In this document: piece by piece, positions 58,501 through 64,000 of the stretch
Layout: each line of letters starts with the position of its first letter
Numbering within the stretch: position 1 is the stretch's first letter
Origin: Bdellovibrionales bacterium
GTDB lineage: Bacteria; Bdellovibrionota; Bdellovibrionia; Bdellovibrionales; UBA1609
Reading direction: 5' to 3'
DNA length: 64,000 bases
Assembly (NCBI GenBank): GCA_019637855.1
Contig: JAHBUX010000001.1
Coordinates: 62,001-126,000, forward strand
Program-made: the position numbers and the translations under genes
Notes under the pieces: model-generated
The model's input: only the letters and a program-made list of their open reading frames with translations
Databases searched by the model: none
What the model was told of the DNA's origin: nothing

Positions 58501-59928
58501 ATGAAGCAGTCTATTCTAGCTATCGACAACGATCCTCTCGTCTTAATGTCTATTAAGATGCTCTTCGCCGACGCCGACATTGAAGTTGAAACGGCGGCCT
58601 CTGGTGAAATTGGTATCGCATTATTTCGTGAGCAACCGAATCGTTTCTCTGCCGTACTCCTCGATTTTGAAATGAAAAACAAAGATGGATCGGGAATGGA
58701 TGGTGACGAAGTTGCTGTTCTCCTAAAGGCGATCCAGCCTGAAGTTCGTATCGTCATGGTTTCAGGCGTAGAGGATCAAGATATTGTAAACAAGTGCCTT
58801 GCTGCGGGAGCTGAGAAGTTCATTCGCAAAGGTCTTGACCCATCAAATTTGGTCGCTGTCGTGACTTCAATGTTACCCAAAATTGATGAAGAAGCTGATG
58901 CGCGTAACGATCTCGAAAGACAGCAACGTATTCGCAGCACTTTAAAAATGGTTGGAAGCTCGCGTGAGCTTTGCCAGGTCGCCGACATGATTTCAAAATT
59001 CGCGGCGTTTGATGAGCCTGTACTAATACTTGGCGAATCCGGTGTAGGAAAAGAAGGGATTGCGAAAGCAGTTCACGAAAACTCAAGCCGCAAGCACAAA
59101 AAGTTCGTTGCTATTAACTGTGCAGCTTTTGGAAAAGACTTGCTCGAAAGTGAACTTTTTGGTCACGAGCGAGGCGCATTTACGGGAGCAATGAACAAAA
59201 AAATTGGACTTTTTGAACACGCTGACGGCGGTACTATTTTTCTTGATGAAATTGGCGATATGCCACTTGATCTTCAGGTTAAGATTCTTCGTGCGCTTCA
59301 AGAAAAAACGATCCAGCCAGTTGGTGCGCTATCACCACGGAAAATTGATTTTCGGGTTGTAGCTGCCACCCATAGAAATCTACGGGAGGCCGCAGAGCAT
59401 GGTACGTTTCGGCAAGACCTTTATTACAGGCTCAAGTACCTCACCATTGATGTGGCTCCATTGAGAGAGCGACCGGAGGACATTGAACCTCTGGCTCGTT
59501 ACTTCATCAATCAGATGGAAGATAAAACCGGACTTAAAAAACCGATCTCTGATAGCGCGCTACGAAAACTCAAAAGTCACTCTTGGCCTGGAAATGTGCG
59601 CGATCTTGAAGCTGTCGTAAAGAAGGCATTTGTTATGTCTGATGCACGAATAACTCCACAGGCTTTCGCCGAAGACATCGGAAATTCATCTGGAAATAAT
59701 ATAGAGGCGCTTCTTGCTAGAGGTGAAATCATAAAACACGAAGACTTCGTTCGCCGCGTAGAAGAGCAAGAGCGCATTCTGTTGCAGCGGGCGATGGACC
59801 TCACTGACAACAAAAAAGGTGCTGCCGCTGCTTTGTTGGGAATGAATCACAACACGATGAATTATCGTAGATTAGTTTTAAGAATGGAAGAAGGAAAGCA
59901 AGTCGCGTCGAAAGCTGTTGCGAAATAG
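58501..59928 (+). CDS. Sigma-54-dependent NtrC-type response regulator
   Basis: A 475-residue activator. The receiver (1-120) has IDNDP and phosphorylated Asp55 in AVLLDFEMKN, with a Lys in FIRKGLDPSNL. The AAA+ domain (about 150-385) has Walker A LGESGVGKEG, sigma-54 contact GAFTGA, Walker B GTIFLDEIGDMP and RLKYLTIDVAPLRERPEDI. A Fis-type HTH ends it (KKGAAAALLGMNHNTMNYRRL). Phosphorylation by the kinase encoded at the end of the operon would activate sigma-54 promoters, including probably its own. It leads the operon. Confidence 0.95.
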   Translation: MKQSILAIDNDPLVLMSIKMLFADADIEVETAASGEIGIALFREQPNRFSAVLLDFEMKNKDGSGMDGDEVAVLLKAIQPEVRIVMVSGVEDQDIVNKCLAAGAEKFIRKGLDPSNLVAVVTSMLPKIDEEADARNDLERQQRIRSTLKMVGSSRELCQVADMISKFAAFDEPVLILGESGVGKEGIAKAVHENSSRKHKKFVAINCAAFGKDLLESELFGHERGAFTGAMNKKIGLFEHADGGTIFLDEIGDMPLDLQVKILRALQEKTIQPVGALSPRKIDFRVVAATHRNLREAAEHGTFRQDLYYRLKYLTIDVAPLRERPEDIEPLARYFINQMEDKTGLKKPISDSALRKLKSHSWPGNVRDLEAVVKKAFVMSDARITPQAFAEDIGNSSGNNIEALLARGEIIKHEDFVRRVEEQERILLQRAMDLTDNKKGAAAALLGMNHNTMNYRRLVLRMEEGKQVASKAVAK

Positions 59929-59973
59929 TTTCGGCGTCAAACAACAAACGTAAACCCAAACAGAGGGGGAAAA

Positions 59974-60258
59974 ATGAAAGCAAAAATAATGGTGATGGCT
60001 CTTGCTATCGCTTTGGTTAAACCAGCGTTCGGCCAAGTAGCCGAAGGTCAGAAAACGATGGAGCGTGGGCACTACTACGTTCTTTCCCGTGAATTGGCAG
60101 AAAAGTTGTCGCTTGATTACGATTTTCTCGTAAAAGAGTTCCAGCCTACTACTGACGAATTTTTGGCGGTGAAAGTCGATGAGGAGAATCAGATTGACGT
60201 TTCGATTTTCGATAACGCTCAATTTTCTGCTGCAAGAGCGGACATCGTTCAGCAATGA
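59974..60258 (+). CDS. Small exported protein, possible substrate of the HExxH protein
   Basis: A 94-residue protein with a clear signal peptide (KIMVMALAIALVKPAFGQ) and an acidic mature part (VLSRELAEKLSLDYDFLVKEF, then VSIFDNAQFSAARADIVQQ). It has the strongest ribosome-binding site in the operon (GAGGGGG) and overlaps the HExxH gene by 4 bp. No Cys, no known domain. By position it is the candidate precursor or target of the peptide-modifying enzyme and the possible ligand precursor of the signalling circuit. A simple periplasmic protein is the alternative. Confidence 0.7.
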   Translation: MKAKIMVMALAIALVKPAFGQVAEGQKTMERGHYYVLSRELAEKLSLDYDFLVKEFQPTTDEFLAVKVDEENQIDVSIFDNAQFSAARADIVQQ

Positions 60259-61094
60259 GTTTGAAGGATAAAACCCTCATACTTATCGAAAAGGGCGATT
60301 GGATCTTTGATCTTATAGGCCCCCTTTTCAAAGGGGGCTTAACTAAGAGAATTGGAAACGGTGGCTACGATTCGCGCTCTCCGATGATGGAGCTAACACT
60401 CCAATCTTATGGGGTTGCTTCGCCTCGGCTTTCGACCCTTCCGAGATCGGGCCGATTTTTGAATATGGAGACAACCGCAGCCGATCAAAGGGACACCTTG
60501 TTGCGCCTCTCGAAAAGTATTTTCCCGCAAGCTGTTCCGGTTTCGCTGTCGTCATGGCGCAAAGAGCAAGTTCAGAATGCAGAGAGCTTCATGGGACAAC
60601 ACGCAAAGCAGACTCGGCAATACCTTGAGAAGTGGATTTCTTCGTATCTTCTAGTAGAAAATGTCTCCTTTCGTTCAGCATCGAGTCCCCACGCATTTGG
60701 GTGCATATTTTTCGGGAAGAATATGGATCGCCTAGATTACAAAAATCTGGCCGTTTCTGTCGTTCACGAAATGGCCCATCAAGAGCTATTTCTAATCAAT
60801 GTGCTGGATCGTCTGGTGGAAGAAAGCGCAGACTTCAGCTTGGTTCATGCGCCATTTCAAGGAATCGTTCGACCTCCCATTGGCCGATTGCATTCCCTGT
60901 ATGCACTTTTTAGGATGGTGGAATTTGAAAAGCAGTCTGGCCTTCCCCACGAACGGCATCAGCAGCTTATTTTCGACACTATTGATTCGTTTCAAGATTT
61001 TGAACTAACCGATTTTGCCAGACAACTCGTTCACACCATTAAAGAGAGAACCGAAGTTGAGCAAAATCATCTGAGGGTTGTATGCTTAGGTTGA
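60255..61094 (+). CDS. HExxH protein resembling peptide beta-hydroxylases
   Basis: A 279-residue cytoplasmic protein. The metal-binding motif is VVHEMAHQELFLINVLDRL (His171, Glu172, His175), followed 30-40 residues later by HAPFQGIVRPPIGRLHSLYALFRMVEFEK. That pair, HExxH then aPxxxxxRPxxGxLHxxYAxxxxxxFW, is the pattern I know from the 'HExxH motif' alpha-ketoglutarate-type peptide beta-hydroxylases of RiPP clusters; it is not that of usual zinc peptidases. The preceding small protein is the natural candidate substrate. A strong intragenic hairpin lies near its start (60319-60338). Confidence 0.7.
   Translation: MSLKDKTLILIEKGDWIFDLIGPLFKGGLTKRIGNGGYDSRSPMMELTLQSYGVASPRLSTLPRSGRFLNMETTAADQRDTLLRLSKSIFPQAVPVSLSSWRKEQVQNAESFMGQHAKQTRQYLEKWISSYLLVENVSFRSASSPHAFGCIFFGKNMDRLDYKNLAVSVVHEMAHQELFLINVLDRLVEESADFSLVHAPFQGIVRPPIGRLHSLYALFRMVEFEKQSGLPHERHQQLIFDTIDSFQDFELTDFARQLVHTIKERTEVEQNHLRVVCLG
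60319..60338 (+). repeat. Strong intragenic hairpin near the start of the HExxH gene
   Basis: GCCCCCTTT, TC, AAAGGGGGC: a perfect 9-bp stem 80 bases after the small protein's stop codon. In an RNA it could slow ribosomes or RNA polymerase and so lower expression of the enzyme relative to the small protein. Confidence 0.6.
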
Positions 61095-62557
61095 ACTCCT
61101 CTTTCAAATTAAAAATAATGATTACCTTTTTGGGAGCTTTTATGAATTTACAAAATGCAAATGCGGGCGTGGTTCCCAAGCTGGGCTATGTGCCACAATC
61201 GTTTCCCCGCGACATCATAAAAATTAACCAGTTTGCCGAACACGTTTTGCTCGCTCAAATCTTAGAACCGCTCGTAGATGCTGACCGCTTCGGGAATATG
61301 ACTCGCGGGATCGCCGAACGATGGAGCGTATCGCAGGATGGAAAGACTATTGTCTTCTTCATCGAAAAAGGACAGGTTTTCTCAAACGGAAACCCGATTC
61401 GGGCCAAAGACGTAAAATACAGTATCAATCGCCACATTGCCGAAAATACGCAGTCTAGCAACTTCCTAAAGTCGATCAAAGAAGTGAAAGAAACTGCGCC
61501 CTACGAAGTCACTATGATTTTGTCTGAAGCAAATGTTGCGATCTTAAAGGCGCTTTCTCGGGATCATCTTGGAATCGTTCCAGACGGTTGGACTTTTGAC
61601 TCTAAATCTATCGAGCCTTACATCGGCTCCGGTCCGTATCGCTTAATGAAATCAGAAGGCAAATGGTATTTCGTCAAGAACGATAGGCATTCAAAAGCTG
61701 CTCATGTCACCATTCCGAAGTGGGAGTTGGTCTACTTCGCCGATGATGCCACCTTGAGCGTTGGCAAAGAGGTTCCTGACTATGTTCCAATGGCAAGCCA
61801 GCCAATTTTTGAGGAGCTAACGAAACTTTCACAAGAGAAAAAATCGCCGATTCAATCAAAAGAGCAAACGAGTTTCGTTCAAACTTCGCTTTGGTGGCAT
61901 CCCACCGGAAAACATTACGGCTCTGCCGAAATGAAATCACGCATGATGGCTTTTTTGGATGAACTTGTAGACATCAAAACAAAAAATCTGAAATTCCAGC
62001 GAGCCACCGGAATCGTGCCAGTAGGAATTTCGGGCTACCTTCCCGAGCGCGTGAAGTTCGAGAAGCCAGAAATCCAGAAATCAACGAAGAAAGAAACTCT
62101 TTCCGTCGCAGTCGTAGGAGCATTCGATTTCGTCTTTGAGGGGGAAGAGGTAAAGAAGTTAGCTGATAGCTACGGCCTTGAAGTGAATGTTATCAACATT
62201 AAGCCTATCGACATTGGCACTATCAGTTCAAAAAAGCCTGATGTGGTCATGGCAGCGTGGGCCGGAGGCTTTAACGATCCGGAAGGATTTCTGCCGCTTT
62301 TGAATCAGCTCCTCGGAGTAGATTTCGTAGAATACCTCGGCGATCTGCGCCCAATTTACTTGCAAGCTCGCGTTGAACAAGACTGGTCTAAGCGAAGTGA
62401 TCTGTTCCGTTCTTTCAATAAAAAGATTGTCGAGCAAAAGCGAATGGTTCCAGGTTGGAAGGTTCCGATGTATGCCGTATCTCGTTCGGGTCTTACCGAA
62501 GAGAATATCGGCTTTAGATACACGCCGCGGCTTATCAACGTGAAATACACGAAATAA
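61082..62557 (+). CDS. Family-5 (peptide-type) ABC solute-binding protein
   Basis: A 491-residue periplasmic binding protein. The signal region (LKIMITFLGAFMNLQNANAG) is followed by SBP family 5 features: EPLVDADRFGNMTRGIAERWSVSQDGKTIVFFIEKGQVFSNGNPIRAKDVKYSINRHI, IGSGPYRL and, in the second half, ISGYLPERVKFEKP. This family binds peptides, nickel or opines. There is no ABC permease or ATPase beside it, so uptake is unlikely from this locus and a sensory role with the histidine kinase 11 bp downstream is favoured. It overlaps the HExxH gene by 13 bp. Confidence 0.88.
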   Translation: MLRLNSSFKLKIMITFLGAFMNLQNANAGVVPKLGYVPQSFPRDIIKINQFAEHVLLAQILEPLVDADRFGNMTRGIAERWSVSQDGKTIVFFIEKGQVFSNGNPIRAKDVKYSINRHIAENTQSSNFLKSIKEVKETAPYEVTMILSEANVAILKALSRDHLGIVPDGWTFDSKSIEPYIGSGPYRLMKSEGKWYFVKNDRHSKAAHVTIPKWELVYFADDATLSVGKEVPDYVPMASQPIFEELTKLSQEKKSPIQSKEQTSFVQTSLWWHPTGKHYGSAEMKSRMMAFLDELVDIKTKNLKFQRATGIVPVGISGYLPERVKFEKPEIQKSTKKETLSVAVVGAFDFVFEGEEVKKLADSYGLEVNVINIKPIDIGTISSKKPDVVMAAWAGGFNDPEGFLPLLNQLLGVDFVEYLGDLRPIYLQARVEQDWSKRSDLFRSFNKKIVEQKRMVPGWKVPMYAVSRSGLTEENIGFRYTPRLINVKYTK

Positions 62558-62568
62558 GGTTGGATTCC

Positions 62569-63912
62569 GTGAAGGCACTTCCTAAGAAAATCAGATTTGG
62601 CCAATTTTTTGGAATCGTTGCATTCCTGGTGGTCATCATTTTCTCTGGCGTTGCCACTACGATTCAGATTTATCGTGATTTTGAAGAGGCGAAGGCTGCT
62701 CGCAAGGACCACCAAAATGTGGTTTCCAAACTTGCCGTTCAGACTTTGAGAGCACCGCTGATTCAAGGCAGTTTTGTTGAAGTACGGCTTCGGGCGCAAA
62801 GTATAGTCCAGAACTCCCAAGTTGCTTGCGTCACGATCACAGCCAAAGAGGTTCCTGTTACTGACTGTGAACTAGATTCCGAAAAGCAAGCGGGCCTCTA
62901 TTCCGTGAAGGATGAAGTATTTTACGATGAAGCGCAAAGTGTTAGCGCCGCGACCGTAACGCTTTACTTCGATAACTCAGACATCTATCAATCGCTTCGT
63001 CAAAAAATTCAGTTTGCGGTCGTTGGAAACTCGGCCCTCGCGCTTCTCGTTTTGGGTATTTTGTTGTTTGCTAGTCGAATTATCAAACGTGATTTGAAGA
63101 CCATCATATTGGAATGCGAACGCCGCCCATCGCAAGAAACGCCAATTTATCTTGCTGAGTTTTCGTACCTCCGGGAGAAAATCAATTTTCACATGGACGC
63201 GGCAGAGGTGAACGCGGAAACTCGGGCTTCAGGTGAGTTGGCAAGACAGGTTAAGCACGATATTCGCTCACCGCTTGCAGCACTGAACAACACGATTAAA
63301 TCACTTGTTCTGCCAGCCGATAAGAAGGCGCTAATTCAAAGTGCGATTACGAGGATCAACGATATTGCAAATGACCTGAATCGTTCTAAATCCGTTGCAT
63401 TGCCTGAAGAAAACGAGATTCCAAAAACTGAGATTCAAAATCGAATTTCAGACATCGTAATTGCAGCGATTGAAGAAAAGAAAATTCAATATCGAGATCG
63501 CACTGGCCTTGCTTTCGATTCTCGGATTTCTTCGGAAGCTCAGAACCTTGCTTGCGCTGTGGATTCAAAAGAACTGAATAGGATTTTATCGAACATCCTC
63601 GATAACTCCGCAGAGGCTATAAAGTCCGAAGGACTTATTCTAGTGGAACTATCCTGCGATACGGAGTCTGTACGCCTTTTCGTTGTCGATACGGGTGTTG
63701 GAATCCCGCCTGACCTAATTCCCACGCTTGGTGCGAAAGGAAAGACCTTTGGCAAAGAGAATGGCAGCGGGCTTGGCCTTTATCACGCCGTAAACACGCT
63801 TGAGGGCGTTGGTGGACGACTGACCATCAATTCAGATGGAGTTAGTGGTACCTGTGTTGAGATTCTAATTCCGCTTTCCCAAAAGCAGGAAATTTCCGCC
63901 AAGATTCTGTAG
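62569..63912 (+). CDS. Sensor histidine kinase of the sigma-54 operon
   Basis: A 447-residue kinase with two membrane helices (FFGIVAFLVVIIFSGVATTI and FAVVGNSALALLVLGILLFA) that enclose a periplasmic domain of about 120 residues with a Cys pair (QVACVTI, VTDCELD). Then come the phospho-acceptor VKHDIRSPLAALNNT, N-box ILSNILDNSAEAI, G1 VVDTGVGIPP and G2 GSGLGLYHAVNTLEG. GTG at 62569 with AAGG nine bases upstream is the likely start. It is the probable partner of the NtrC-type regulator four genes earlier and of the binding protein in the periplasm. Confidence 0.92.
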   Translation: MKALPKKIRFGQFFGIVAFLVVIIFSGVATTIQIYRDFEEAKAARKDHQNVVSKLAVQTLRAPLIQGSFVEVRLRAQSIVQNSQVACVTITAKEVPVTDCELDSEKQAGLYSVKDEVFYDEAQSVSAATVTLYFDNSDIYQSLRQKIQFAVVGNSALALLVLGILLFASRIIKRDLKTIILECERRPSQETPIYLAEFSYLREKINFHMDAAEVNAETRASGELARQVKHDIRSPLAALNNTIKSLVLPADKKALIQSAITRINDIANDLNRSKSVALPEENEIPKTEIQNRISDIVIAAIEEKKIQYRDRTGLAFDSRISSEAQNLACAVDSKELNRILSNILDNSAEAIKSEGLILVELSCDTESVRLFVVDTGVGIPPDLIPTLGAKGKTFGKENGSGLGLYHAVNTLEGVGGRLTINSDGVSGTCVEILIPLSQKQEISAKIL

Positions 63913-63937
63913 GCACTCCTAAAATTTGCAGTGCGCT

Positions 63938-64000
63938 CTATGTCTTAGATTTCAGATATTTACGCGAATACTCTGCAATGATTTGCATTCGTGTTGGTCT
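63938..64000 (-). CDS. C-terminal end of an unidentified gene (partial)
   Basis: An open frame on the minus strand enters at the window edge and ends in AEYSRKYLKSKT before a stop at 63940-63938. It is 20 codons and could be the end of a gene running leftward. Too short to assign; chance is possible. Confidence 0.25.
   Translation of the reverse strand, partial: RPTRMQIIAEYSRKYLKSKT

Noticed and set aside
60255..61094. Zinc metalloprotease (from the HExxH motif alone)
   Set aside because: The downstream block RPPxGRLHSLYALFRMVEF fits the HExxH peptide-hydroxylase pattern better and no third peptidase ligand motif is evident, although this needs a profile search.
1..64000. CRISPR arrays, rRNA operons, complete transposons
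   Set aside because: No regularly spaced repeat, rRNA-like segment or transposase with terminal repeats was seen on reading.

Overview
The window looks like a chromosomal segment of a free-living or predatory Gram-negative bacterium. The mix of Sec/Tat-exported proteins, lipoproteins, OmpA and outer-membrane barrels, RadD, MsrPQ and many receptor-type regulators would fit Bdellovibrionota/Oligoflexia or a neighbouring delta-like lineage. That placement is an inference from gene content; no rRNA or other phylogenetic marker lies in the window. I found no tRNA, rRNA, CRISPR array or complete insertion sequence.

Layout. (1) 1-37 kb, moderately GC-rich core-like DNA: the end of an ene-reductase; an ABC exporter with an MFS exporter; a DNA-repair stretch (LigD-type PE-LIG-POL protein with a degenerate ligase domain, an unknown basic protein, a separate mini nucleotidyltransferase that keeps the lysine, DUF72, then tag, yjdM and a ligase-associated exonuclease); divergent msrQ/msrP; MscS; a redox group (flavin monooxygenase, luciferase-like oxidoreductase, diheme cytochrome c); small enzymes; rhlE and radD; a run of secreted proteins of unknown function; bacteriohemerythrin; an Ig-repeat lipoprotein with an OmpA partner; and a histidine kinase/response regulator pair. 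(2) 37.1-44.8 kb, a compact island. A short sequence resembling the 3' end of tmRNA, a typical attachment site, lies at its left edge. It then carries two divergent operons: a 22-residue peptide gene, a terminator, a beta-propeller protein and a MATE exporter on the minus strand; an FMN reductase-like protein, a GTP cyclohydrolase II, a WD40 protein and a SUMF1/FGE-like protein on the plus strand. The GTP cyclohydrolase II-WD40-SUMF1 trio is the toxBCD core of toxoflavin (7-azapteridine) biosynthesis. The methyltransferase and deaminase of that pathway are missing here, and the peptide, second propeller and flavin reductase are extra, so this looks like a variant azapteridine pathway.

(3) 44.8-55.8 kb, clearly AT-richer and probably acquired: an acetyltransferase, a recombinase DNA-binding domain without a catalytic domain, and a stress-type operon. 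That operon joins a 1,000-residue membrane protein with a C-terminal P-loop ATPase to an MscS channel, an outer-membrane barrel, an APC permease fused to two Usp domains, a hibernation-factor-like protein and a tiny basic protein, with a second MscS facing them. (4) 55.9-64 kb: an orphan receiver with an HTH/membrane partner, a lipoprotein whose ribosome-binding site can be sequestered in a hairpin, and a sigma-54-linked operon. That operon encodes an NtrC-type regulator with its own -24/-12 promoter, a small exported protein, a HExxH protein resembling RiPP peptide beta-hydroxylases, a family-5 (peptide) solute-binding protein and a histidine kinase. Read together it suggests a peptide-signal production and sensing circuit.

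The strongest candidates for undescribed biology are the variant azapteridine cluster with its peptide gene (37.6-44.8 kb), the HExxH/sigma-54/peptide-sensing operon (58.4-63.9 kb), the ATPase-MscS operon (46.7-50.6 kb) and the LigD with a lost ligase lysine next to a mini-ligase (3.7-7.1 kb).
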